64,000 nt of DNA from NCBI GenBank assembly GCA_019055375.1, contig JAHQIW010000493.1:1-64000 (forward strand), given 5' to 3'. Each line of letters starts with the position of its first letter. The stretch's first letter is position 1. Made by a program: the position numbers and the translations under genes. Positions 11,771 to 24,649 of the stretch are shown piece by piece. The notes beneath the pieces were generated by a model. It saw nothing but the letters and a program-made list of their open reading frames with translations, was not told the DNA's origin and searched no databases. Source of the DNA: Parelaphostrongylus tenuis. Its lineage: Eukaryota > Nematoda > Chromadorea > Rhabditida > Metastrongylidae.

Positions 11771-12569
11771 AGACACTGTGTTTATTTACTGAAAATACGA
11801 TTTCACTGCGATGTAGTGGGAGAAAGAGATTGATATTTACATGCTTGGCGGCTTGTTTACCGGCTAACCCGCGATCGGGAGGATCGATCGACATGGACGT
11901 GTAAGGTGCAACTTGCTTTTCAAGTGGGAGTTTTTTCTCCGCTTTGAAAGAAACTGCGTATACAACGACTGACTTAGACATGAGACTCTCTTTACACGCT
12001 CATATACTTCTCGTGCTTCCAGCGAATTATGCGCGTGATAAAATGAAGGCGCGTGGCCGATGTAAAACATAATTTTTGCTTTCAGATTTTACAGCGTTAT
12101 AAAGAGCATTTTGAAAAACAGGCAACGTGACGCGCTAGCCAGAGATTCAAGCTTTCTATGATAACTAACACTTCTATGAAAAATTCTTGCACGGCGATTA
12201 AGATCGAATATTTATTTGTTCCCTTATAACCGAGAAATACCTTCGTTTTTATGTACTAATCTCCTTATATTACCGTTTTCAAACGCGAAAGTTTTCTGAT
12301 CGCATCGGCTGACTGAAGCATATATGAGAGGAATAAAAAGTGAAACAATTTCCAAAACAATAGGTGCGTGATGGTAATATGCTGGTCGGTATATCTTTTC
12401 CGTTCTCTTACCAAAAAATTTATCCAAACTAAACGTAATGGAAATGGAAGAAGTGAGAAGCTCAACATTGAATTTGCCATAGTTAAAGCAAAATATATTG
12501 TTACCGCTGGTTTCCATTATGATAGTGTTCAGTATTCAAACATATGTGATTCTGAAAGACAATTTCAAT

Positions 12570-12820
12570 CATGGGGAGTCGATGGCCGAGTAGCTAGTGA
12601 TGATCATGCTCGTAGAGAAGCTGATCCCCTACTTTTCTTCCACCACTCCCCGGTAATCAATAACGAACGCACCCTAATTATACTCGAAAATGCAAGGAGA
12701 TGGTTCAACCAACACTCCATGACGTTCATGAAGAAGATATATCCTCGATCAATAGATGAATGCCAGGAGACGGATTGAGTGTTAGAAGCACTTGGATCCG
12801 CACAGTGGAAAAAACTCGTT
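12570..12820 (+). mobile_element. tRNA-headed SINE group D
   Basis: Head GATGGCCGAGTAGCTAGTGA (about 12582) is tRNA-like. Next come CCACCACTCCCCGGTAATC and AACGAACGC, then CATGAAGAAGATATATCC, and the tail GAAGCACTTGGATCCGCACA (about 12787). The same tail is found reversed at 16.8 and 17.4 kb. Downstream, CGCGAAACGTTAGCCGAATA at 12968 resembles sequence at 3.7 kb and 21.6 kb, possibly part of the same or an adjacent repeat. Confidence 0.6.
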
Positions 12821-14064
12821 CTGTATAAAAGCAGCAGTGCCGGGTAAGGTTCTCATTTGAATGGTCTTTCGAGGAAGATTCCATCCAGACAACAACACAG
12901 GCCGCAACGATGACGAACTGTGGAGCATCAGCTCGGATCAATCGACTCTGGAGAAGACGATTTGCCGCGAAACGTTAGCCGAATAATAAGTCTTTGATCA
13001 GCTTCGTGCTTCGCTTAATCAAAGAGGAATTGTGAAAAATATTGTGCTATGGATCAAATAACGTAGTAAATAGAAGTTAAGCTTCCATTCACGACTTCTT
13101 AACAACGTCTGATTATTATCTTCTCAAAGTGCTTTGCGTGGAATGATCATAGAAGATCTGCTGAATGTGTTTTGCTGTGAGGTGCGTATCTATATACGTT
13201 AAAGAAGCCAACAAAGCTCGTTGATAGCGTGTGATTGTCCACTCAATTCGTTCCCTTGCGTTTACACAAGTTCGTCAATAGTTTAATGGTCCGTAGCCAC
13301 GAATCGTGACTTTAATTCGTTCCTTTTCCAAATCACTGAAGCCCTGAGATGAGTAGATGGCGTTCCCAGGCGCCTTCCAGTTACAATCGTCAATCATTGA
13401 GGATTGAGCCGACATTTCGCATATAACGCATAGGTATCTTCTGCGATGGTCTCTCTTCCCTCAAGAATTAGCTTTTGAAATTGCAGAGAGAAATATTAAA
13501 CAGAGAGAATGTCAGCTTTGCGAGATTTTCCCCATATGCACAAATAGAGAACATTAACGGAGTTTTGTAATGAAGAACCATTGGGTGAATTGTGGTGTAA
13601 AAAAATTTGCATATATTGCATAATGTGTTCAACTGATCACCATACACTTGTCAGTTTGATTGAATTTATTATAAAGGAGATTCCCAATGTCGCCTCGGGC
13701 ACGATAATCATAAAAATCGATTCAAGAAATTTAGAACGAGAACATCTGATTCTATACGCATAGAAATACTAAAAATATCGATTGAGACAGCCCCAATAAT
13801 GTCTTATTCCACTTTTGAAGAATAAATCTTCTAGTGGATTTGAACAATTGGAACTGAAAATTTAGATTCCTAATTCCGCCCATAACGAGTGTTGCTTGTA
13901 GTGGTCCTCAATCAAAACTCAGTCCGTTCTAAAATTTCATATAACTCTTGTAATGCTTATATTGTTTTATTTGCTTTTTACTAATTCGAAGAAAAGTGAC
14001 TACCAGTTAGCGTCTCGTAATATATTTAAGAGTGAAGCTTAGAGACTGTTCCTGTGTCCTAAAT

Positions 14065-14270
14065 CTAATAAGATGGCTTTATAGGTGTGTTTGTAGTGAT
14101 GTTCTGGAGACCTTGCTCGGGTTCCGAAGAACCGGAGTGGAGGTAAGAAGTTCTGGTAATCGATTTTCCCTGATATGCGCTTGGAGTAACTGGTTCTGGA
14201 GAGAGTCGAGATTGATTGAAGTGAGAAGTGTCCGTGACAGTTATGTCCTCCACATCAGAACTCATTTCGT
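14065..14270 (-). CDS. K2P C-terminal tail exon
   Basis: The acceptor TTTGTTTCAG ends at 14271. It reads DEMSSDVEDITVTDTSHFNQ and ends IKPSY, then stop. It is rich in Ser, Thr, Asp and Glu, like a cytosolic regulatory tail. It follows exon 15073..15149 (KKTMVRFQ before donor GTGAGG) in phase. Linked to the channel by strand, phase and position, not by a recognised domain. Confidence 0.6.
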
Positions 14271-17200
14271 CCTGAAACAAAATGGACTTTGAACGAACTC
14301 GCTAGAACAATTAGATGATGATAAGCACTTGCTTAGAAGCTTCTATTACTCTGGACTACTTATTTCCCGCTACTGTGAAAAGCTAACTCAGTAATTAGGA
14401 CAACGAATACTCGCAGCAGTTTTGTCAGTCCAGACCTGTCGGACAAAGTCATTGAAATCCTTCTATTTCCAGTGTTCTGATAAGACCATGCTCAAACTTC
14501 AATATATATTGCATTTGAGCGTGGTCGTTAAGAAAACACTCGAAATAGAAGGTACAATATCACAAAAATACCAGCCAAGAGCAATTGAGTGTAGAAAATT
14601 GCCGATCTTGTGGATTTTCATTTGACGGCGACTGTGTAAATTGTTTGTCGTCACCTAGTCTTGAAAGGGGTGTGGGGGTACCACAAGAGGATTGAGTAAG
14701 GACGAAGGGCCTGCCCGACTGACGAGGCTGCGAGGCCGAAACCCGTGTATCGGGCTGTAAAAGAACCTCATTAACACCTCACATGTCATTGAAATCCATG
14801 TGGACTTTTAGCAACTTGTCGCAAGGATGCGGCACGAAAAGATAAGGAAAAAATTATAATTACTGTAATTTCCCTGTTTATTGTCGAAATTGTATCATAG
14901 AAAAAATTTCACGCTCTTTAACAGCTTGTCAAATAGGGGAGCTTAGGTGCAGGTCTCATCTTAGCAAGAGAAGTACGACTTCTTGTTAAGATACACAATT
15001 GCGAATCACAATATCAATAAAATCAATAAGAAATAGTAGATGGGAGATACGATTTTGAAAATCTCCTCACCTGAAAACGAACCATTGTTTTTTTTGGTTC
15101 TACATCGGGTTCGTCTTCTGAATCAACAAACAGCGGGAAATCGCCATCCTAGAAGTTCAACATTCGTTTCACGATTGATAGCGTTACGACAATAATAACA
15201 TTGTGATCAAAGGTGAACAACAACCTTAAGAAAGAGTGGAACGAGTTTCCGGCGGCCAAATTCCATCGACAACCATATGCGTTTTGGGGAACACGAGCTA
15301 GTCGACCCAGTTTCACAAGTATCGCTGACTTAATTTTTCAGTAGTAATGTCAATAACTATTATAGAAAAGGTAATGTGATAAAAACAATATTAACTCATA
15401 TGTATTCGATAATGATGAGTGATATACAAAACTTTGACGTCAGCTGGGAATCGATCCCGCATTTCACCTTTTCAGTGGAACAAGCTAACCATTCTCATTA
15501 CTGACTCCTGTTTTTGCCACAACTCTTTCACCAGAGTAATAGCAATAATATTAGTATAACATTTGATCTGACAATGACGTACATGTACGAGTGTTTCCAA
15601 ATCGATGTCAGCCATTGCGCGCTCACTGATTCCGATGTTCTGACCAACTGCGCTGACGAGCTCTTTACTTGTAAAACTGAAAGTGCAACCAAATTACAAT
15701 GAGAAAAAGTTTCAAAATTAACTTGTACATTGGCTCGTTTCGTTATCTGAAGAGTTTTATATCTCTTTCTCACCTCTTCGCACCGAACCAAATTCGAATA
15801 TTGGCAATGTTTTTCAGTTTTCTTCCTATATAATGCATTTTTCTCACATAGTACGATCCAATATCTAAAATAAAGTACGAAAGTTCGATACTCAATAAAA
15901 GAAGAAAGAGGAGAAAACAGAGGGAATGTCAGATGAATTATATCATAGAGATTTAACTTATAAAAAAGGAACAGGATTTGCAGAGTGACTGGCTCTCGCC
16001 TCGCAGCCTCATTATAAGACGTATATCTGTTGAAATTCGGTTCAAAACTTTGATCAAAGAAGATCAGTCTTCGTTTAGCATAAAGAAAAGATTACGAAGT
16101 CGAGACTTTAACCAGGTGATAATGATTTGACATTTTTAGAAATATTCCTATTGATTTAACCTATTGTATAGTAGGAAATTTAGATAGTTAAGTTGGTCAC
16201 CACTCACCTAATGCAATTGTTGAAATGGCTAATCCAATACACACGTAGGCGATTATGATAGGTATGAACCAGCTACTGTAATGAAATTGCAAAGCATCAG
16301 GGATTGAATTGGCTGATGAAAAGAAGGCAAACGATAGTGGTATAGTTATAATAATCTTGATACTCAAAAATTTCAGTGTTTTACTGCCTTTTTCGCAGTG
16401 TCATGATGTTTCTATATACCTAAGAAAATTGAGAAGTGAGCAAAATGCGACCTCGGTATGGAGTCGAACCCACGTTTCATTCATACCAGGGACGCGTGCT
16501 GACACTACACCACCGAGGTACAGTCGCGCCACCACTCATTGTTCAATAGCTCTGTGATAGCTGTCAGCTCAACGTTCAACAGGTTTGGATGGCTATGCGA
16601 TTTCGCTTCATAGACCCAGTTGAGGTGACAGTCATTGTGATAAGTAACACTGGAAATTCCCGATGTTTTTACTGCCTTTCTGTATTTTTGCTCACCACTC
16701 AATTCTCCTAGGAATATTAATAGTACTAGTAAAATTATCCAGGCACAACATTTATTACACTATTCTTCTTCACATTCTGCTGTGCGGATCAGAGCACTTT
16801 TAGCTCTCTATCCGTTTCCTCGCACGCATCCTACAGAGGTCTTCGAACATTTCGCGTGCTATTTCCATTGCTGAATGTGGATTTCTGAGTTTTTGAATAG
16901 AAACACAGAATTTTAGCTTGTATAGTGTTGCTGAGCTACGAATCCTTCGTTCAATCGCTAGTCGAAAGATCACTTTTGTCGTGAGGGATTATTGAAGCAT
17001 TTACAAAGTGGTTCTGTGTAGCATTTGTCCAAATAAAACTGTATAATTGGATAACATATTCTGAACCTTTAATGAGGTTTGTTATAGCACTTTAACAGTG
17101 AAAGAGATGTGTTTCAGCATTACAGCCTCGTCATGCATCAGACCTGATAAACTCGAAATATGGTATCACATTACATTGTTTTGAGCGGGATCTCAAAAAC

Positions 17201-20200
17201 AGTCGAAAAGAGAATTGAAACCGTTTAATTTGTCTACGATACCGATCGATAAGAATGTAAATTAGGAAGCGAGAATTCAGGTTGGTTCAGCGAACGTTTA
17301 GCTCAACTTTAATGGCACGAAATGTCATCGAACGTCAATGTAATCTTTCGAATTTGGTATAAAAATAGAACTATTATATCATTCCATTTATGAGCTGAGA
17401 GTACAAATTTCCTCTTTATTTTATAGGACCCATCATGACAATTTGCTGTGCGGATCTCATCACTTCTTGCATTTGATCGGTTTCCTGGTATTCCTCCTCC
17501 ACAGTGGTATTCGAATGATTTACGTAATGTGTCGAACGCTGCTTGAAGATTTTGTTTTCTCATAAATGACGTAGAATGGTAGTCTGGCAAATCTCCCTGA
17601 GATAACTGAAGAACCAAAGCTAGGGCGCTCATTGACTGTTGAAAGAGCGCTTGACGAAAAAGTAGCAACATTTCCTTGTTTCCTGATAGCTTGTATCAGT
17701 AACCGCGTGACTACCTTTTTCAGTCATAACGTTAGAAACATTTCAATCTTCATCAAATTTTGCCACCGTGTTAACGTACTTGTCGGGTACAAGATCACCA
17801 TACTCAATAGCTGTCAAACAGATGAACGCAAAATAAATTCCATTGAAGAAGTCCAGTTCACCGTGTAACAACGGAATGAACAACGCACCGAGTAACTAAA
17901 AAGAAACACCCATTACCAACTCAAGAATTTCCCCATTGAAAAATTGTCTGAAATCAAAAACGAAAAATAGCAGAAAGAAACAATCGCAAAGCTTTTGAAT
18001 GCTCTAAAAAGTCGTCCTACTCATCTTTCAGGTTTGTTAAATCAGGTTACCATCTTTACACCACATCAGTTACAATTTTCTTGAGTCGAGACGATCGTGA
18101 CTGATGGTGAATGAGAAGGAAAAGAATTAAATAAAAACTAAGTGTTGCTCTCCGGGATTTCACGGAGAAAAATGTATGTTAGACAGCTAGTACGGCATCG
18201 AATTCAAAATTGATTTCGGAAAAGGAAATTGCAAAGGCCAGAAAAACCGAAAGCATGGGATGATAGTTATCTTTTTCAATATATCACAACGTTTTATTTG
18301 GCCGCTTTTAGCGGTGGTATGATATTATTTTATGATATTTTTCGCCTTTTTTCAAACAATCAACAGCGATTTTCTAAAAATTCATTGGCAAAAGAAAATC
18401 TTAGAAACAAGAGTGAAGGAACAGTGTATAGTAAATGAAGAGACTGGCTAGTCCGTAACAGTGTTAAAATCTAGGCGAAATATGTGTACCTTCTGCATAT
18501 CTCACGAAATTTTTGGACGCGATCATGAATAAGACACTAAATTAAGAAATCTTAATTCTGTTAGCGTAAAGGAAGACTCACCAGATAGACAATCATAACA
18601 ACGAATAGTGTAGTTCCGCTGAAATTACCATTACCTCCCTCTGTATCGCTGACCTGAATGTCGTAGTAGTCAGAGGCGACATGGCGAGGCATAGTAACTG
18701 CGGAGGTCAAAGCTCACCTTTGGATTGCACAATTGCTTCACTTTTATTATTACGTGTTCCAAATATCGTCCGATATTCGATAATAAAATTACTGTAAGTG
18801 GAATACCAATGAAGCCATAGATCACAGTGAATAATCGACCATTCAATGTTCTTGGTTCAACTTTTCCATATCCTAAACGAAGTTTGCTTACATACCGGAC
18901 GCACTTTTATTTAGAAAAATTGGTAAAAAGTCTCCTTATAGAAAAGAAAAAACTGAACACTGCTGTAAAATATTATTTGATTGAAAATCTCGTGTAGCTC
19001 ATCATAAAAAGGATAAAGGATAAAGCTCTCTGCGTTGATCAGTCCACAAGCGCCATGCATTCGTCTTCAATCTTTAACTTCGTTTAAGGTCATTGTATGA
19101 TATCTGGCCTTTCACAATGACTTGCAGTGGCCTACCGATGTACCAGGTCAGTACTATTCATCCTCCCAGACAAGCCTGCGACCATTCTGATAGCAAATTA
19201 CCGACCCTCGTAGAGATGAACGGCCTGGTGGGCCATGAGCGCGCGATCGAGCCATCAACGTTGTGTGCGACGCAGAGCATTTCTAACCACTGCACCACAT
19301 GCGCTCAGCTCATTATAAATAAGATGAAATTGATATTGAAAATGATAGTATTAGTGTTGCATTGAAAGCCTAGTATGCTGGTGAAAAATTGATGTAAAAT
19401 TCTCCTGTTTTCCTCATTTCGTAAAACCTTTCCTTTTTATCTATAATAGCAAGATGATAAGTTGTCGATAATTTCATTATCATATTAAAAGTTGTAATGA
19501 GTGAACTGTTTAAGCGCAAGCGCGAATGCTATCCTTTCAGAGCTATGAAAGCCGCCAACACCAAAAAATTCCTTTTGTTTCACTTTGAGCCGTCGACGAT
19601 GTTGGAACCCACGTCATGAATAAATTTTTTTTTTTTCGCTTTGCAAAGCTCAAGAGGAATATAATAGAATAAACGTGAAATCACCATCTTCATCACTAAG
19701 TGATAGTCTAGTCAATGAACATTGAACATAGTCAAAAATAAATGTTTATAAATGGCCTGCCTTGAAAATTTAATGCATAAATTGAAATACCACCGAATAC
19801 TCACTTCTTAAGGTGTCTTAGTTCCTTACCAGTTGTTTGACTGTCTATACGGAAGGTAAAACTGCGTAATCTGCCCTAACGGTAATGTCGGCAACTGCAT
19901 AATCTCGGGTACGATTTAAAGCATACAGAGACGAATATATTGGCGATAAAGACCATTTTGCGTCCTTATAAGAGATTATTTTGTTAGATAATAAAGCAGA
20001 ACACTCTATAAGGTAGGCATAGAGAAAAGGGATCACGATGAAATATGTTAGTGCAAAAAGTTCGGAGCATTCAGGATAAATTACAAATATTCAAATGATC
20101 TGCGGAGAGGAGTGTCTTGCAATCACTCGTGACTTGATACCATACCCCGGGCTAACGTCTTGACCCGAATAATTTCCATTACTGCGCCTATGAGACTTGG

Positions 20201-23200
20201 TTTTAGCTGGTCAACGTGGAAGACCGACAAAGAATAAAATGGTTAGTGGTTAAAGACACCTGCTTAGTAGGAAGCTGCTGATGGTACAAAAGTCTTTGTT
20301 CAAGTAGGTTACCTTCTGATTTGACCTTTTGGTTCTAAAAAGGTAGTCCACGGAAACTTTACTGGGCACTCTTGTTCTTAACAACCTCGTGTATGTTTGA
20401 AGAGGAAAGAATTAACCCATTGATCAAAGATCGAAATTCGATACTGTGATTCGTACTGGTACTGGTGAATTTCCTCCTTGAAAACATCAACAACAACAAC
20501 AACAGCATAATCCAAAAGTTGGCCAGTGCTTTAACTTGACAGGGTTGTCTATCAAAATTCATAGTGACGTTTGCTGACTCAACAATAGATTGTCATTCCC
20601 AGTGGGAATGATTTGTATCTAGAGAACCTCGTTTGCATTACTTGGGTCTTTGAACCGCGTACTTGTAGACCATAATTCAGAAAAAAAAAGAACAAAAACG
20701 GCAACGACATTCGATATATAGAGAATGTTCCCTCTACAACTGATTAACAGATCCGAGCTTGGAATAGCGAAAATGTCTAATATGAAGTGTTTCACAAGGT
20801 CTAGAACATTACCAATTAGCCCAAAGTTCCTTATGAAATAACTTTAAAAAAATTCATGCTTTAAAAGATTCTATACAACACTGATAAGCTGGCCGGGAAA
20901 TATTGCTCAATTTGAACTTGCATTTTTAGAGAAACGAATATCAGCTCAGGTTAAATTTTATTAATCAAAGTGAAGTCCTACTCAACAAGTTTATTCAAGA
21001 GATTATACAGAATCCTATCCTTCATGAAAGTTGTCCAAAGCCGATTTGACCTCTGTTTCCTCTCTGAAGCATTTCTTTTGCAGGAAGTCCTCGAGAAGCT
21101 TGAAGATAAGAAATGATATTCGGTCGGTAAGCGAGAGATTTAGCGGCTATGTGCGTTGAGGCAAAGTTTCGTAGCTAGCTCGTTCAACTTTTCTCAAATC
21201 GCTGGTACAGCAAGTGACTGGCTTCATCGTGTAGTACGAATCCCTCTCAGGTGAGCAATCTAGGAAGCAGCGCTTGAGTTTGTAGCGCCTTTCGTCGACT
21301 CGGTGAACATACTTTTTGCCCTCGTTTCTTACGCGGATACAAAAGCATTATTGGATTAAACAGGATGCAGACATTCAAAATGTGAGCATAATCATGAATA
21401 GCCGATGCACGTGCACAACTATAAAGTATTCCACATCAAAGCTGAATTGCGTTCCGAAGCACTGCTCTGACTAAATACTTCATCGGTGTTCCAAGTTGTT
21501 AGCGCTGCATGTGTCCGAGCTTTAATTCGTGAAAGTTATCGGAATTCAGGTTCTGATTTCTAGGAGTGCAAGTTTTACACCTGAAAGCATCGGTAAATAA
21601 GAGAAATGCGTCGAAACATTAGCCGGACAGATGAATCGCGGTTCTTTTGTCTTAGACGATGAAAAAGGAGGAACGACCCCTTTCACTGAAGAAGACTTTC
21701 ATAAAAGTATTAGTAATCATTCGAAAACTCTGGCTACTGCACTGCGTGGTTGTTTATCGAATATGCCTTTCATAAGCTGTAGCATTCAAAATAAAGCTAT
21801 GTTTTACACCGCTGGCACGCTTTCACTATCACTTCTCTGGAAGCACGAAAAGAATATGAACATATAGGGGAAATCGTAGTGTCAGAGTCATACGTTTAAT
21901 CTGGAATTTCTTTCAAAGCGAAGAAGAAATTCTCAGATGAATAAGGAAATTTGCACTTCAAATGTAAGTTGCCTTGGCGCGATCCATCGATCAACCACCG
22001 GACGTCGTAACGAGTCCACGGTGACTAGATACCCAACCCGAACGATAGCCGAAAAACAAATACTAACTTATTTGAAACTGGATCTTACTTTTCCTGCTAC
22101 ACTGCAGCGAAACGGTCCTTCCAGAAAATAAGCATAGAGTTGGAATCATCGAAACCTGCGCTATCGAACGGTTACTCATAAACTGAAGAAAGAGCTCTAT
22201 ATTGGGAGAAACATGCGTGTGAAGAACAAATGTTTTCTTCCTGTTGCAGCGGCACAAAGAAACTTCAAAAACGGCCACTTAGCGCAGCAAGCAGAGATCT
22301 AAGTTTTCGAACGTTTACCAAAAGTGCAATGGAAAGTCTTTGTCCAGCGCAAAGAGGTCGTTTATTCATTTGTCGTCGTGTAGCAAAAAAGATTTTCTGA
22401 CAACTTCGCACATTCGGCTTAATCAAGGATGAATATGTAATTAATTTGTAATGCCAAATTTGAAGGTAAATCGGTTTTCAAAATTAGATCCTAGCGTTCA
22501 AAATTTCTCTCAGAGATGATTCGTAGTATCATTCGCTTAAGCATAATAGTATAGCATTCGAAACAGAATAATAACGAAATATACTAGAAATAAAGTTACG
22601 AATCAGACTTTAGCTTTAGAATAAGTAGCACTCCAACAGAACTACCATTGTTTTTTGTTATTCACTTAAGCAGAAAAAATTTTAGGTTTTTTATCTCTGC
22701 CAGAAAGAGAATTCTACCCATTTATCTCTGAGTGCTTTTCACGTAAAAATGAAATAACTTATTATAACAATAAAGTAACCTGATAGAAGACAAAAGATCA
22801 AATATGGATATTCTAGACGCAGACGATGATTACATGTATAATATCTGAGAGAAAAAATTCCAAAAATTAGATTTGTACTCTCCTCAGCTTCAAAAGTGTT
22901 CAATTTGAATATGCATTTCCAACTATTACAATCTAATAAGTAAATTAGAATATGCGAATACTTCAATATTACGATTATGATACCAAGAGTGGTGAGAATG
23001 CCGAATCCGAAGAGAGCAGCCGTTTTGAACGACCATTCAAGACGTGGATCGGTAGCTTGTGCTTCTGTCAGACATTTTTCGGCTATCACATGAGCGAAAT
23101 CCGTTTCATGTGATGATCGTAAATTACGATCCCTAAAAATTCAAAAGATCAAGTTAGGTTAAAATAGAAGGCAAGTAAAAAACAGAGGAAAATACAAACA

Positions 23201-24618
23201 GAAAATAAGGAATCACTGAAGCATACCGAGGTTAATAAGTAGTCGGTCGTGAGACTTGTTACACGAAAAGTCAAGAACTGATGGGATGGATATCAAATTC
23301 TACGGAAACATTTTGGTGCTAATCGCTGTTTCAACGTAAGGAGATAGGCACATGACATTAACAGCATAACATGTATGTTTTTGATGTCTTTTTCTTGGCT
23401 ACCTTCAATCTCATTGTTTTCTTAGGTACTAAAACTACCCTACCAATGCTTTCCCATCAGATCCAACAAGGACATGTTCCTGCTGTGCGAAAGAAGTGTT
23501 ATATCCCCCTGCACTGTAAGAAAAGTCAGCATTCAAAGTAGAAAGATAACAAGACCGTCACTCTTCTTTGAAATTGTTCTGCTGTCACCTAGTCCCTGCT
23601 ATGTGACATCTAAGTTCGGCAGTCTACGGTGATTGGCTGAGAAAGCTTCGAAACGGCTATTTCAGGAATCTGAAGAAATCTTTCTCCGAGCACAATGTGT
23701 CAGTTAAATGGAGAGCTGCAATCTCCGTAATCTCCTTTAGTTAAGAGAGGCCATTCAAGAATGAAATGTAGAGTAGAATTACTTATTATGTGTATTCGTA
23801 GTGAATTCTGGACCGTGTGTACTAAACATCCATGCTAAAATAGATCGCGAAGTGGTGGCCGAAGTAAATCGCTCGTAGTATTCTACGCATTTGTTCACTC
23901 AATAAGAACCATATGTCAACATTCAACACAGCATTGTTTATCTCATTCAAAACCGCATAAGCACTATATTGCGCAATGTATGAAAATTAGTGGATTTCAA
24001 AGTTTTTCTAAGCATCATCTAAAATTATATAGCTGATTGAAAGGTGATCGAAATAAGAGATATGAAAGCAAAAGTGAAGCTCTTTGAATCAATCACTTCT
24101 AAAAACCTTTTTCCAGGAAAGCTCGTTGACTAGTGATTTACCTAACAATCGAATATCTTTTCATTTCTATAACATTGATGCAACATGGTCACTTTATGGA
24201 ATATGTGGATCCACGAATTGCCAAGATAGATTCACGTGGCTCTCAAGGCTTTTAAGATGGTGACAGCAGGATGTTTGTGCCATGGATTATACTCGAAATT
24301 GAAAGTATTTTTAGTGCAATTCGCACTGCTATGATGTTTTCTATACTTCTAAGAGTATTGAGTGGTGAACAAAAACACGACCTCAGGCGGGAATCGAACC
24401 CACATTTCATCCTATCCGGGGACGCGTGCTCTACCACTACACCACTGAGGCACATTTGTCGACCACTCATTCCATGGATTATAGTTAGGCTCACTGAATA
24501 ATCGCTTACTTCATTAGCATCAATATAACATCATTACCAGCATTTTCTACCATCTTTGAAATAATGATAGAGCAAAAGTCTTTTCTACAAAACTCCCTCT
24601 CTCTCTCTCTCTCGTCCG

Positions 24619-24649
<31 letters not shown>

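Larger units (their letters stand above)
11164..14064. other. Gap between the DHHC gene and the K2P tail
   Basis: Convergent intergenic space. It contains family-R units (11.6-11.75 kb) and a SINE group D copy (12.57-12.82 kb). No tRNA, rRNA or host exon is recognised. Reading frames at 12.2-12.9 kb overlap the SINE and are not genes. AATAAA-type signals are frequent in this AT-rich DNA and do not single out a poly(A) site. Confidence 0.4.

Noticed and set aside
15528..15791. - strand frame considered as a K2P exon after M4
   Set aside because: It would join in phase with the M4 exon, but the peptide has no resemblance to the usual post-M4 region and overlaps a tRNA-like A box.
17309..17671. 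120-codon frame on the - strand inside the K2P gene
   Set aside because: Overlaps a reversed SINE group D tail and has no domain; it lies between two well-phased K2P exons that do not need it.
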